A stretch of 64,000 bases of DNA from Micractinium sp. NFX-FRZ (GCA_029339195.1 JAPTJF010000326.1:1-64000), one strand, 5' to 3'; positions 10,801 through 23,320 are shown, counted from the first letter of the stretch. Notes: a model not told the origin generated them from the sequence alone. Numbers and translations are program-made.

Positions 10801-13800
10801 CTCCTCAGCCTTGGTGGCCAGCTCTGCAAGAGGGGGTGGGCAAGGCAGGGCCCAGGCAGCGGCAGGCCGAGCAGATTGAGTGGGGTGGGCAAGGCAAGGG
10901 CCCAGCAAGGACAGGCAGGGAGCAGGGAGGTGAGGATGAATGGCAAGCAGGTCAGCAGGCACACTGGCGGGGGAAGTGGAGGGAGCGCAGACATGCATGC
11001 AGGCACGGACGCTGTTAAGGGCTGGGCAGCAGGGTTGCTGCTCTCAGAAACCAAGCAGTACTCGCCAGCAAGCATCGCTGCACGCACCACTGCACGCACA
11101 CTAGTGCTGCCGACCGCTCACGCTGCCACTGATACCCAGCACCACCGCAAGCACCTGCATCTCGCGCCTGCAGCTCGCGTGTCAGCTCTGTCAGGCTCTG
11201 CTGCAGTCGCTGGTTCTCGTGAGACAGCGCCTCATAGCCGGTGCGCAGCTCTGCTGCATCCACCTCCCGAGCGCGGGCCAGCTGCTCCGCATAGTGGCAC
11301 CGTGTGGCCGCCAGCTTGGCCTGCTCAGCCAGCTGCTGCCGCTCTGCTGTCATGCTGGCCAGCTGGTTGCTCACCACCTGCAGAGGAAATGGGGCAGATC
11401 CGGCCACCAGCAGGTCAAGAAGGCAAGGACGCTGAGTTGCCAAGAGCGGACAGGGCACAGCACAATCGAACATCATTCTCAAACCCGGCCTTTGCCCCCT
11501 GCTTTTCCCCACAACCCGGGCCACCTCCTCCCTCCTCCCCCAGTTCCCGCTCCCACACCCACCTGGTTCTCCTTGACCAGGGCGCCCAGGTCATCAGTCA
11601 CCGAGTGGTACTCCTCACGCAGTGCAGCGTGCTCCGCCTCCACTGCAGCCAGGTGCTGCCCCAGCGCCTCCTGCTCGCCGTGCTGCGCAGCCGCAGCAGC
11701 CTCGTGCTCCTGCAGCCGCGCATGAGCCGCTGCCAGGCGCGCCTGGGTGGCCGCCAGAGCCCTGCGGGGCGGGCAAGCGCAGCCGGGGCAGTAGGAGGAA
11801 GAGATAGCAAGGGGAAAGCAGTGCAGCGGGTCACACTGGCTGTGCAGCTGCCAAACAGCTACCAGGAGGTCGGAGCTCTCTGCAGTCGACTCACCAGCAC
11901 AACCCTTGAAGCCTTGTCGCATGTAATCTGCACATGTGCCCACAAGCACGAGCATCCCTCCTACCTTTGCATCTCGTCTGCCTGCTGGCGCTCTGCCCCC
12001 AATGCGCCAGCTTCAGCTGCCGCCGCCTCGGCCCGCCGGTCCAGGTCTGACTGCAGCGCATCACGCTCCGCATCCAGCGCCCCCACGATGCCGCGCAGCT
12101 CCGCCAGCTCAGCGTCCCTGGCCTGCACGAGTGGGCAGTGCAAGTTGTAAATTGCAGCAACACTCACTGCAAGGAGTGGCTGCTCAGATACCTCTTGGGT
12201 GACAGCTGCGGCACCTTGTGCGCAATGCCCGCAGCCCTCCACACTTCTGTGCACAGCCCCACTGCGGAGCCCCGCTGCCCGGCCCCACCTGCGCCTCCTC
12301 AGCCCGCCGTGCAAGCTGCGTTTCCGCATCTCCCAGGCGCAGCTCGGCTGCCCGCAGCTCAGTCGCCATGCTGCATGCCACGCAACCAGGGTGGGCAAAG
12401 GAAACAGTGAAGCTCTACATCGTTGGCTGCCTGCTGCTGCCGATGCTGCTGCTTACGACAGGCAGTCTGCCCAAGCATGGCCCATCAAAACAGGATACAG
12501 GCGTACGAGCCAACCCTCACCAGGCCTCCCCCAAACAACAACATGCACCACCCACCTGCGCAGCTGCACCATGTACTGCTGCACCGTGGCATCTGCCTTG
12601 ATGGAGAGGGAGGACAGGTCGGCCACCTCCTGGCTGCGCTCCTGCAGCTGGCGGCGCAGGTCGGCAGCCGCCGCATCTGCAACAGCGGCACCGCCTGCCC
12701 CAGCCCGTGCAGTCGCCAGCTCTGCCTCCATCGAAGCCACCTGCCCTTGCAGCTGTTGCACCCGCTGCTGCAGCTGCCGCGCCTGCTGCTGCAGTTCCGT
12801 CTCCCGCTGCTGCGCTGCCGCCAAAGCTGGCTGCTCGCTGCCCCCGGCAGCTGGGCCGGCCGCCAGGCGCCACTCTGCCTCGCTGCTGTCACTGCCCGCA
12901 GCATGCTCAGCGGTGTGCAGAGGCTTGCCTGACAGCGTGGCAGCTCCTCTGTCTGCATGCCCCTCCTGGCTGTCGCCCTGCTGCTGCTTGATTGGTGCAG
13001 CGGCAGCTATCAGGGCAGCCACCTGCCGCTCGCACTCCTCCAGCTTCACCAGCAGCTCTGCCCGCTCAAACTCAAGCTGCTCCAGCTGGGCTGATTTGTC
13101 GCTCAGCTCCTGCTGCAGGTGTGCCACGTCGGCAGGCGCCCCACCCTGGCCAGGGGGCGATACTGCCTCCGACTGCGCCTGGGGAGAGCTAGCGCCAGCA
13201 GGGCTGCTATCCTGTGTGCCAGCGGCGGCGTCCAACGCAGACTGTGCCTGCTCAAGCTGCTGCTCAAGCTGCTCAACTTGCAGCCTGAGCTGACGGCACT
13301 CAGCTGCCCCTGCTGCCGCAGCGGCCGCCGCTTCCAGCTGCTGGTGCTTGGCAGCCTGCACCTCAGCAGCCAGCGCGTCGCAGCGCGCCTGCAGGTCAGC
13401 ATGGCTGGCAGCACCTGGCTTGGTGCTGCCGCCCTTGCTGGTGCTGCTGTGTCCGTTGGGCTTCACCTGCTCCTGCTGCAGCTGCTGCTTCTGCTGCTTC
13501 AGGGCCTCTGCCAGCTCGCCCTCCAGCGTGGAGCCCCGGTTCTGGGCCTTGCGCAGCGCAGCCTGCAGACCAGGCATGGGGGGGCCAGATGCACATTGAT
13601 GCGCATTCAAAAGACAAGCGCAAGGCACGTACTGGAACTCAAAACATCTGTGTTCTGCCCCATTCCAGCTCACAAGCGCACCACCTGGCTCAGCTCTGCC
13701 ACCGCCTGCTGCCTGCTTGCACCACCTGCCCACACAGTAACCCCGACACCCTGTCACCTCTCGCTGCTCCACGCGGTCCCGCAGCTCCGCCACCTTGGCC

Positions 13801-15713
13801 TCCGCATGCGTCAGCTGCCCCTCCAGCAGCGCCTTCTCAGACCGCACCCCCTCCAGGGTGGTGCGCAGCCGCCCGAGCTTCTGCCGCGCCGCGCTCTCCC
13901 CGGCCGCCTCCGCCTGCAGCCGCAGCAGCGCCGCCTGCATGGCCTCCACCTCACGCGCCACGCCCTCCCGCTCAGCCGTCAGCGCATTGGCACGTGCCTC
14001 GGCCTGGCGCTGCGCTGCCTGCGCCGCCTCCAGCGTGCCGTGGTCCACTGCCCGCTCCTGTACCTGCACCAGCTCGGCTGTCAGCGCCTCCACCTGTACC
14101 GGGCAGGAACGGGGGAGCAGGACGCGATTAGGAGTGGGTCCACCCATCCCAAAGTATGCAGCCCACTGGCACTCCAACCATCACAGCTCAGCGCCAGCTG
14201 CGCACCGTGGGCATGCCTGCGCCCCGCTGAACACCCAGCTTAGGCACCACTTCCTGCCCTGCCCTGCACCCGCCAGCCCCTCTGTGCTCCAGCCCACCTG
14301 CTGGTTCAGCTGCAGAATGACGGCCTCGTTGGCGTCGTTGCGGTACTGCTGCGCCAGGCGGTCCACATCCGGGCCCTGCGCCACCTGCGCCGTCAGCCGC
14401 TGGATCGCGGTGTCCCGCTGCGCCAGCGCCTCCTGCAGAAGGGCGGCCCCACGAGTAGGTGAGGCACGGGGCAAGCAATGCGAAGCGGCACAATGCTCCT
14501 GCACGCGTACAGGAAACGAGCAGGCTGCCAGGGAATCAGGCGGCATGCAACCTCCCGCTTCACCAAATGCCAGCATACCAGCAGCGGCATGCATGTGCGC
14601 AAAGTCCCGACACACTGTGACTTACACCTGCATTGCCTGTAGACAGCCTCAGCTACTCTCTGTGCCCCACCAAACACTGCAGCCTCATCAGCCTGCCCCA
14701 CCCGCCCACCTGGGCCTGCTGCAGCTGCGTCGACAGGGAAGCAACCTCGGCCTCCCGCCGACGCACGTCTGCCTCCAGCGCCAGGATGCGGCTGTCAGCC
14801 GCCTTGATCAGGCTGATGGCGCCGCGAGAGGTGCGTGCCTGTGCCGCCGGGGCCGGCTTGGGCTCCAGCGGGGCTGTGGAGCTGAACTGCTGCCCCAGGG
14901 CTGCCTTCAGCTGTGCTGGGTCGTCTGCAGGGAGGGGAGCACCATAAGGGGGGAAGAAGGACCCATAGGAAGCAGCACATGTCGTGTTGATTGCCGGCAT
15001 GGGCTGCAGGGCTGCAGCAGGCAAGCAGGCACCGATCCAACCTGCATGCCAGTGCACATGCCTCCCGCCCGCCCCGCCCAGCACCCACCTCCAGCGTGGT
15101 GCGCCCCAAACGCCAGCAGGTCGCGCACTTTGGTGCGAAGCCCATCCCGTTCCCGCTCCAGCACCGCTGCACGCTCCAGCGCCTGCTGCCGCGCCAACGC
15201 CGCATCGGCGGCCACCGCATCGGCTGCGCGCACGGCCGATGCGCTCGCCGTCTCCTGCGCTGCGCGCGCCTCCGCCTCGTGCAACAGGTCCTGGTGCAGC
15301 CGTGCATTCTCCCCGGCTAGCCTTCCCACCTCCCGCCGCAGCACCTCGGCCTGTGTGCAAGCGTTGTGTGGCAGGGCAGGAAACGCGCATCAACAGCATG
15401 CAACCAACCCAGCTGTTTGGACCGGGAGTGGCAGCATGCCTTGCCATAAGCACCCACTCAGCCCAGCGCCACTCTGATCCCCGCCCAGCCAGTGCACCTG
15501 ATAGTGTGCCTGCGCGTCTGCACCGCCACCCGTCTCGCCTGCCGCAGCGCCCTTGAGCGCACGATACCCATCAGTGGCGGCCACCAGGTCCCTCAGCAGC
15601 GCCGCCACGAGCGGCGCCGCCGCTGGCGTGAGCGGCGAGGCGTCATAAGCTAGGGCTCCCAGCTGGGCGCGCAGCGCCGCCAGCTGGGACTCCGGCAACG
15701 CTATGCCGGTCAT
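7891..15713 (-). CDS. BLD10: CEP135/Bld10-family centriole cartwheel protein
   Basis: Seventeen exons: 15713-15498, 15350-15089, 14924-14710, 14432-14298, 14093-13758, 13562-12556, 12370-12289, 12122-11965, 11761-11563, 11377-11155, 10823-10732, 10486-10370, 10128-10023, 9850-9762, 9569-9444, 9176-8730, 8514-7891. They total 4,434 nt, a 1,477-residue protein, with every phase consistent. The N-terminus (LGALAYDASPLTP...PLVAALLRDLVAATDGY) matches the conserved start of CEP135/Bld10, as do SLIKAADSRILALEADV (about residues 205-221) and YRNDANEAVILQLNQQV (about 260-276). The rest is long coiled coil with a polyGln/Ala stretch near the C-terminus. Chlamydomonas Bld10p and human CEP135 build the cartwheel of the basal body/centriole. 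One intron (10369-10129) has a GC donor; it is the only choice that keeps frame. Divergent from the GT47 gene. Confidence 0.88.
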
Positions 15714-16482
15714 GTGGGCGTGCTCAGCGCCCTGCCAAGGCAGCCCGAGTCAGGCCGAGCACGCGACCTGCTGCACGGCCCCCAGCGCTCGGCTGTCGGG
15801 TGCTAATGCTTCCGACACGCGGTTGGAACACTAATGGGCGATCAGATCTGCACTCCGAGAGCTGAAAAGCCAAAGTCAAACTGACGCCGAGCAAGGCCCC
15901 CAAAAAGTGCCGCTGGTGTGCACAAATCGCTGCTGATTCGCCACCGAAGCACCAATTGCAGGGGATCAGGCGTCAGGGCAACTGCACGCCTGCTGTGCTG
16001 TGCTGCTGTGCTGTGGCTCCATGCTGTGCTCCCGCAGTAGTGGAGAGATTGCGGGTTCTATCAATTGCCCTCATCTCAGGCATCTCCTCCACCAATTGCA
16101 CATCATCAGCCGGCCACAGCTTCGTCCTGTGAGGTGGTTGTGCACCGCAACTCCGCAACACGCCTGCCGGCAGCGCTTCTGCGGCGGTCCCGGGGCGGCC
16201 TGAAGCATAGCGACACATCCAGCTCTACCTAAGCTACCAGTGCTCCCTTGACAGCCCGGCAACGCGGGAGAGCCGAGGAAGGGGAAGGAGAGCGCATGGC
16301 GGGTGCCGCGGCGCCCCTGACGGCGCCAGCCCAGCGGGACAAGTCGGTGACATGGAGGTAGGCAGTCTGTGCGGCCGCCAGCGGCACAATGTGCGGCATC
16401 TGCTGGCTGCGCAAATCTGCCTCTGACACATCTTCTTCTTCTTGGCGACCTCCCCGCATTCCGCAGGACGCCAGCACATCTG
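15714..16482. promoter_or_regulatory. Divergent promoter region, BLD10 / GT47
   Basis: About 770 bp separate the start codons of two divergent genes. No long conserved frame crosses it. A ccgcag just before the GT47 start could be the acceptor of a 5' UTR intron. No defined promoter element was recognised. Confidence 0.5.
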
Positions 16483-19400
16483 ATGGAGGGCATGAGCCTG
16501 CCTGCTACCCCCAGCAAGAGCAAGCTGCCCGGCAAGCCGCGCTTCTGCTCCCTGACCACCCTTCTGGTGTTGTTTGCAATGGTAGCAGGTGCGCTTATTG
16601 CGCTCAGATTAGTCCTGAAGGGGTTGTGGGCCTGCGCCCGACCTCCAATTGGCTGCGGCGCCCCCTTCCGCCCAGCCGCCGCCGCCGCCTTGTTGCCCCC
16701 TGCCCGCCCGTCCGCCTGCCTGCTCCACACCCTTTGCCGGACCTCCCTCCTCCCTGCCTGCTCCTTGCATGCCGCCGCACGCCAGCGCCTGGAGCCTTTG
16801 TGGGCGTGCCTGCATGGCGGCGCCCCTGCCAGCATCTGTCCCCTGCAGCCCCCGCCTCGTGTCCCCCCGTTTGCCTTGCGGCGGCAGACGTGCCCCGTAC
16901 ATACACATGACCCCTGCACCCACCTGTGATTCCTTGCGTGCACCCACGCCCCACCTGTCTCTCCTTCCCCCCACAGGCGTGGCCATCTTCAATCAGGAGC
17001 TGGGTGCTGGCGGCGGCGCGTCCCGCACGGAGACGTACTACCGCAAGGCCTTGGTCGCCAAGATGTACTTCAGCAATGATGGGCAGACGGTGACCGCCAC
17101 CAGCGAGGAGTACAGCCGGTCGACGGTGAAGGAGGCGGCCAGCGCCACGCAGCGTGCCAAGGCAGCCGCCGCCGCCGCGGACAAGCGCGCGGCGGCCGGC
17201 GGCGATGCCGCCGCGGCCGAGGGCGATGCTGCCGGCGAGCACGATTCTGTTGACCTGTCTGACGCGGCGGCCGCTTCCAGCGGCACTGCTGATGCCACCA
17301 TGCAGCTAGATGGCGGCGAGGGCGGCGCGGAGGGCGAGGCGGAGCAGCAGGCCGCTCAGCAGCAGCAGGTGGTGACCACCGTGACCGCCGTCACCACCAC
17401 CATTAGCAGCAGCAGCTCCGCCTCCACCGCAGCTGCAGCCACCACCACCACCGCAGCGCAGCACCAGCAGCAGGCCGCGGAGGCCGCCGCCGCCGCCGCC
17501 ACCGCCGCCACGCAGGCCGCCGCGGCACGGCAGCAGCAGCAGCCCGCCGCCACGCAAGCCGCCCAGCAGCAGCAGCAGCAGATGGAGGCGCCGCAGGCGG
17601 AACCGTCCGCCGCGCAGGAGCAGCAGGCCAAGGCGGAGGCAGCCGACGCCCAGCAGCAGCAGGCACAGCAGGAGCAGCCCAAGCAGCAGGCGGTGGACCC
17701 CGCTGACGTGGCGGGCTGGTGGTCCCCCATTGTCTCTGAGAGCGGGGAGACTGTGCCCAAGGCAGCCATGAAGGAGCGCGACATCTCCGCCTCCCTGGCC
17801 ACCGCAGGTAGGGGCGGCAGGGCGGCGTGGAGGAGTGGGGCGGGGTGGCAGGGGATGCGGGGAGGGGGGCGGTGCAATCTAGTATAGTCTTTGCTGCATT
17901 CTAACGCGAGGCATGCACAGCCAGGCGGGCGGGACAGGGGCGGCAGCGTGAGGGAGGCCCACAGGCAGGGCGCACGAGTGAGCGCTTGCGGTGCTGTGCT
18001 GTGCTGTGCTGTGCCGGGAGCCTGCGAGCTCTGGTTGCTGTGCCCGCGCGCTGCACCGGTTGTTCAGCTGCGCTGCTCGCGCCTGCTGCTGCGCACCCTG
18101 CCCTGCACTGCCGCACCGTGCGTCCACCCTGCCCGCACGCACTGCGCGCCCCGCTGCTCCCCACCGTCACCGCCGCCCCGCCCGCTTTCTGTCCGCTGCT
18201 GCCCACATTTGACTCGTGTCTCCTCCCCCGCCCTCGTACCACCTCTTAATCCCACCACCCCGCCCCGCCCCTTTGTTTGGTATGCCCGCAGTCACGTTTG
18301 ACGAGAATGCCGTTGCCGACCTGGAGGACTGCAAGATTGCTGTGCTGGATGTGGACAAGGAGTGGGGCACCTCGTGGGGTGCCGGCAAGTGCGACCTCTC
18401 AGACCCCCGCATCTGGCCCTTTGGCGCGCCCGGCAAGGGCATCGACGGCCACGAGCAGCTGACGGCAGAGCAGTACCAGTACAGTATGGAGCACTGGATT
18501 GGACAGGTGGGGGAGGGAGGGTGGTGGGGGCAGTGGGCTCGGGTGTACAGGTGGTGTGTGGGTGGTGGTGTGTGGGCAGCCAGCGCCATGGCCGGCGTGG
18601 CCCACCCGCCCGCCTGCCTCGCCCACCCTCTCCAACCCACGCCGCCATCCTGCATCCCGGTTGCTGCCCCCTGTCCGACTGCCAAGCCAGCTGGCCAGCT
18701 TGCCAAGCATCGCCTGCCTGCCTGCCTCATCGCCCCTCACCGTGTACCTTCCCCTCCCGCCCCCCGCCCTTCCCCCGCCGCAGGCCATCCGCAACTCGTC
18801 CCGCTTCACTGCTGATGTCAACACCGCCGACTTCATCTTTGTCGACATGCACTGCTACCACACCGCCTGGATGGCCTGGCTGCACCCGCTCAACGAGGCG
18901 GGGCGCCGCCTCAACCCCTCCCCAGAGCACTACATCAAGCGCGCACTGACCAAGATGCAGGGCATGCGCAGGTGCGTGTGCTGGCTGGCTGGCTGGCTGG
19001 CAGGCTTGTGTGGTGTGGTGGTAGCTTGCCCGTGCACTGCCTTGTAGCAAAGACCATGTGGGGGTTACATTGTCCTCGGTGGTTGTCAGCCCCGAAAAGT
19101 GCAGAACTCTCGTCTCCGCCTGCATCTGTGTTGTTGATGCCCTGCATTGGACAGGGTGATGGGCCTGGGGCACCCGAGCAGGGCACGTGGCGCGCCCCGC
19201 ACAGCTGGCCTCCAGCGCTCCCATGCTGCTGGCCTCACCACCGCCCCTCCCCTCATCCCCAGCTGCCCGCCCGCCCGCCCGCCTGGCCCATGTGCGCAGG
19301 TTCCGTGAGACCAAGGGCGGCTCCTTTGGCCTGGTGCACCCCGCCCCCCTCATGAAGGGCCTGTTCTCCGAGGAGTCCGCCTGCGAGGACCTGGCCTCGG

Positions 19401-21318
19401 TGCTCAACATGGTCCCCGAGCGCTCCCTCCTCTGCGTGTGGACCCAGGACTCGCACGCCGCGGGCAAGAGCCTGCTGCTGCCCTACGCCGCGGTGTCGGA
19501 CGTCGACGTGTCGGCCCCCCTGGTGCCCGCCGCCGACCGAGAGACGCTCGTCTTCTTCCAGGGAGGGTGCGGCAACCCAGACCCCAGCGTGCGCCACGCC
19601 TTTGCCGCCGGCAAGATGCTGCGGTACCACATGGTGGAGGAGCTGCGCGCGCTGCGCCAGCCCGACATCCACGTGAGTGCCTGTTGCTTGGCGTGGGGAC
19701 AGTGTGCGCAGCAGCAGGGGGTGGCAGGACGCGCGTGGGGGGCGGTGCAGGGCAGTAAATGTAGGCAAAAGGGCAAGCTGCGCGCGCTGCGCCAGCTGGA
19801 ATGTGGTCTGCAGAGCAGCGCTGTGCAGCTTGCGACGTGAGACGCTTGGACGAATCTGCGGTTTGTGTGCATGCCTCGCTCACCTGTCGCTCCCTTGCTC
19901 CCCGCCCTGGCTCCCCACCCGCAGGCCGAGTGCACGTGCGACATCTGCGAGGGCCACCTGCCCCACGACCGCCTCATGGCCTCCATGTCCCGCTCCGTCT
20001 TCTGCCCCATCCTGCCCTCCAACACCCAGAGCTCGCGCCGCCTCAGCGAGGCCATGCTCACAGGTGCGTGCGGGCTGGGCCGGGCGGCTGCAGGGGTGCA
20101 GCACGGGGGCAGGCTGGCTCGGCTGGGGGGCTGGGGTGATTGTTGCATTATGGGAGGGGAGGCGGCGGGGCTGGCAGCGGCGGCACGGCGCCCTCCTCTG
20201 CCCTCCTCCGGTCCCGTCTCCGCCCCGCCTCCTCCTCCTGTTTCCCCCACCTGCCCCTCCCCTTCCTCACCCCTCTCCCCGCCTCCTCCTGTAGCCCCAA
20301 CTCAGCTCTCCCGTCTCCCCTCCCCCCCCCTGCAGGCTGCATCCCCGTGTTTGTGGGCGAGCCCTTCCACACCCTCCCCCTGGCCACCGACGTCCCCTAC
20401 GCCTCCTTTGCCCTCTTTGTCAACGTCTCCGACTCCTCCGCATGGGTCAACACGTCCTCCCCCAAGTGGGAGCACAACCACATGGTGGGTGGGTGGGGCT
20501 GGCAGCCGGGGTGGGAAGCCGCGGTGCAGGGTGGCGGGCTGTGGTGATTGTGCGGAGCTGTGTGTGTGCAGTGGTTGCGAGGGTGCCCCCATCTGCCTGC
20601 CTGCCCCGCCTGCCCGCCTTCAACAGCCTTCATGAGCCTCACGCTCACCTGCCTCCCTGCCCCCGCCCCCCTCCCTCCTGCCCCCGCTCCCTTCCCCGCC
20701 CCGCAGATCAGCAAGGCCTGGAAGCTGGACGACCGGGCTGTGCGCGACTCCGTGGTCACCATCCCCAAGCTGGCCGACCTGGTCCGCCTGCTGCGCTCCA
20801 TGCCCGCCGATGAGGTGGCGACGCGCCAGGCTGGCGTGATTGCGCACCGCCTCAAGTTCTACTACCCCGCCGCCAGCGCCGAGGCCCTGGCCTCTGCCAC
20901 CACCGCCGGCGGGGATGCCAGCAGCCTGGGCGCCGCGCCCGGGGCGGCCACCGCCACGGGCGGCACGCTGCTTGGCCATGGGCAGCGCCGGCACCACCGG
21001 CAGATGCTGGCGGCGGCGCAGCCGGCGGCGGCGGCGCGGCAGCAGCAGCAGCAGCAGGGTGCGGCGGCGGGGGCCAGTGTGCTCGGAGAGCTGCTGATGA
21101 AGAAGATGTGCCACCGGGCGGCGGCGGTGAAGAAGCGTATGGAGGAGGCGGCGCAGCAGGGGCTGGATTTGGGGGACAGCGACGAAAAGGTGGAGCACCC
21201 AAGCTTGGCAGCCCAGGCTCAGGCAGAGGCTGGGGGAGACGGTACGCCGGCAGCTGGGGCAGCGGCGGCGGCAGAGGCCGGCAAGCCCGCGCGCCGCCAG
21301 CGCCACTTGCTGCTCTGA
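16483..21318 (+). CDS. Exostosin-like (GT47) type II membrane glycosyltransferase
   Basis: Exons 16483-16588, 16977-17807, 18292-18506, 18784-18971, 19300-19672, 19925-20063, 20336-20484 and 20707-21318 total 2,613 nt (870 residues), with all phases consistent. Residues 21-40 form a single membrane anchor (FCSLTTLLVLFAMVAG...), giving a Golgi type II topology. A stem of roughly 250 residues is very rich in Ala, Gln, Ser and Thr. The catalytic half begins near residue 313 and carries the exostosin signature SRRLSEAMLTGCIPVFVGEP near residue 615. The family transfers sugars to wall or proteoglycan glycans; the exact donor and linkage cannot be read from sequence. The tail (about 110 residues) is low complexity and ends in RRQRHLLL. 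The start is the first ATG in frame before the anchor. Confidence 0.87.
19641..19796 (+). repeat. Exon-boundary echo in GT47 gene
   Basis: The sequence agctgcgcgcgctgcgccag near the end of exon 5 (19641-19660) recurs at 19776-19795 within the next intron, about 135 bp away. Confidence 0.75.
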
Positions 21319-21905
21319 GCGGCGCGGGCTGAGAGGGACGCGCCATGCGCGCCCCCCTGCCACCCTTTGAAACCCCCACCCTGCAATAACATGGCGCACT
21401 GCCCCCCTGTCTCCCCTGCTCTTTCTTGCGCCCTAACTTGTCCCTTGCCAGCCGCACTAGGCAGCACACCCGTCTCGCAGCCATTGCCACTCTCTATCCG
21501 CTTCACATGATGCCACATAATGCAGCAAGAGCAGCGCAGCACATCAGCAGCAGCTTCGCCTAGTTCCCAATTGTCTGTCTGTGCCCGGAGCCCTGCTGCG
21601 CCCGCTAGGCAGATGCCCCCCTCAGTGTCTGCCCCCCTCAATCAATGATGATGCTCGGAAGTGTCGGGCCCTTGAATGATCCCCCGATGCGGCCTGCCCC
21701 TTTCCTTGCTTGTGTCCCTTCTTTCTTGGCAAGCCCCTTGCTCTTGCCTGCTCCGTCCCTTCCAGTTGCTCTAGCTCCCCCGCTTTGATTTTACGCCGCC
21801 GGCATGCCCCGCCCGCAGGCACGCATTCCCCCCTCCCTGATCCCTTGATTCTTACACCTGGCCTGCCAGCAGGGCAGAGGCATGCCACCCCTGCCCTTTT
21901 TGTTT

Positions 21906-21910
21906 TGTAA
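21906..21910 (+). terminator. Possible TGTAA signal of the GT47 gene inside repeat copy 1
   Basis: This is the first TGTAA after the TGA at 21316-21318, about 590 bases downstream. It lies in the dispersed repeat, and the same TTTGTTTTGTAATCGCT context recurs in repeat copy 2 near 25810. Whether GT47 uses it is inference. Confidence 0.3.
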
Positions 21911-22278
21911 TCGCTACCCCAAAGGTCCACACGGATTGGAGAGGGGTGTGAGGCTGCAGCTTGCCGCCGAAGGCATTTGCAGCTCCCTGATGTGACCAAG
22001 CATGTTTGGTGCCAGGCGCTCTCCAGCACAGCGCAGCACTTTGGCAGCTCATAGCGTACTGCTCATTCCGCTCTAAGCTTGCAGCTGTTGTCTGCCAAAG
22101 GCGGCTGTGTCGGGGGCCCCAGGTGTGCTCACAGCACGAGGGGGATGCGCCAGCCAGGGGGGTGACACGGCATGGGTGCTGATTCTCCTATCTCCTATAT
22201 ATCCTTAGCCAAGGTCATCTGACGCTTGGCCCAGCCGAGAGAAATCAGTGTCCTTTTGCATACAACTCACTACACCCA

Positions 22279-22280
22279 TA
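22279..22280. repeat. TA target site duplication, left
   Basis: TA before the transposon. It pairs with TA at 23216-23217; the empty site in repeat copy 2 has only one TA. Confidence 0.8.
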
Positions 22281-23215
22281 CAGGCAGTAAACCACCCTAA
22301 TTAGCCCTCATCCCATGCATTCATGCACCCCTACTCCAAGGGAGTGCCTCAAACTCCCTGGCTTCCACCGTGCTAACTCTCTACTGAGTTAGGAATAAGA
22401 TCCTGGTCCTATAGTGGGAAAAGCTTGTGCGGCTGAGAAACAACAGGGGATTGAGTGCCAGGGGGTCCGGTCGGGCCCCTCGGCCCAAAATGAGTCCTAA
22501 TTAGCCCTCCACCCTTGCCGGCCATCCTGCCGGTGTCTACCTGGGGCTGCTGACCCCCTCATCCTCTTAGTACTCATATGAGAAGCACGGGAATGTGCGG
22601 AGCACAATAATTGAGTCCTGAAAGGGGAGCCCAGCCTCCTGCCCATGCCCTGCCAGTGCCACGTCAGCGGCGGCAGCAGGCGACCCCCATGCACCGGCTC
22701 AGAGTGCATCGACTCCGCCCCTTAGCGCTCCAAAAGTGTTCAATTTCACCTAAAAGGCTGTCCATGAAGCGAGAGCCGCGCGCCAGACCTATTAGGCAGT
22801 GTCGTTTGCCTGCCTTCGCGGTCAAGCCAGCGTGGCAGGCGCGAAGCCCACGCGCCTGGGGGCCGTGGTCGCTTTGTAAAAGCATCAACGTGCGCCGCGC
22901 AGCCGCAAAAAACTTTCAACTTGGGTACATAAGGTCTGGGTGTGCAGCCTTTTCTATCGCGAGCTGCGCTCGCACAGATTGAGACTCCCTAAAGCTGAGC
23001 TGTCTGAAGGGCAGCAAGGGCCCGTTGCCAGCCATGGCACAAGATCAGCTCCTAACATGACATGTCAGACCCGACCGCCGCCGCCGCCCCGCCTGCTGCA
23101 CCCCCCTCCCAAGAGGTTTCAGTGGTGAGGGGGGCCAGGTGAAACTGTTCTGTTTGATGCAAATAATGCATGAGGGCTAATTAGGGTACCGAGGGCTAAT
23201 TAGGGTGGTTTACTG
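22281..23215. mobile_element. 935 bp non-autonomous TIR DNA transposon with TA target duplication
   Basis: The left end (22285-22310) and right end (23215-23191) are inverted repeats: cagtaaaccaccctaattag on the left is mirrored on the right. The motif cctaattagccctc recurs at 22496-22509 and, inverted, near 23172-23187, like subterminal transposase-binding sites. TA dinucleotides flank both ends (22279-22280, 23216-23217). In repeat copy 2 the same host sequence is uninterrupted with a single TA (26164-26165), an empty site that proves insertion. The interior has no transposase frame, so it needs a transposase in trans. The TA duplication fits Tc1/mariner-type elements, but the superfamily is not certain. 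The left end has four extra bases (cagg) before the repeat. Confidence 0.88.
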
Positions 23216-23217
23216 TA
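23216..23217. repeat. TA target site duplication, right
   Basis: TA directly after the right terminal inverted repeat. Host sequence resumes with aatgcc, as at 26166. Confidence 0.8.
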
Positions 23218-23320
23218 AATGCCTCTGAGCAAGGGGAGAGCAATTCTCTCGCTTGGAGCGGGGGAGCTCACCTTAGGGGCCCTACACCCACTCCTTAGCC
23301 CGCCGAGCTCTGACGGCCAC
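23218..23320. repeat. Dispersed repeat, copy 1, right part
   Basis: aatgcctctgagcaagggga onward matches 26166-26266 closely (gagcaattctctcgcttgg shared). Similarity fades after ccgccgagc. Confidence 0.85.

Larger units (their letters stand above)
21803..22280. repeat. Dispersed repeat, copy 1, left part (interrupted by transposon)
   Basis: This stretch is about 85-90% identical by eye to 25712-26165. Shared landmarks are gattcttacacctggcctg, ttttgtttgtaatcgct-like, tcatagcgta and cagtgtccttttgcatac. The right part of the copy continues after the transposon at 23218. No coding capacity was recognised. Confidence 0.85.

Noticed and set aside
10786..12150. 454-codon + strand open frame opposite BLD10
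   Set aside because: Shadow of GC-rich coiled-coil exons; no start context, no recognisable domain.
13795..15477. 560-codon open frame on the + strand opposite BLD10
   Set aside because: It is the antisense of real exons and introns; the minus strand gives a coherent CEP135 protein with all phases matching, while this frame is Ser/Cys/Arg-rich noise.
22611..22982. 123-codon frame inside the transposon as a transposase remnant
   Set aside because: No DDE motif, no similarity to a transposase that I can see, and biased composition.
23171..23210. Telomere-like CCCTAA/TTAGGG strings
   Set aside because: They are part of the transposon end motif ctaattag, not tandem telomere repeats.
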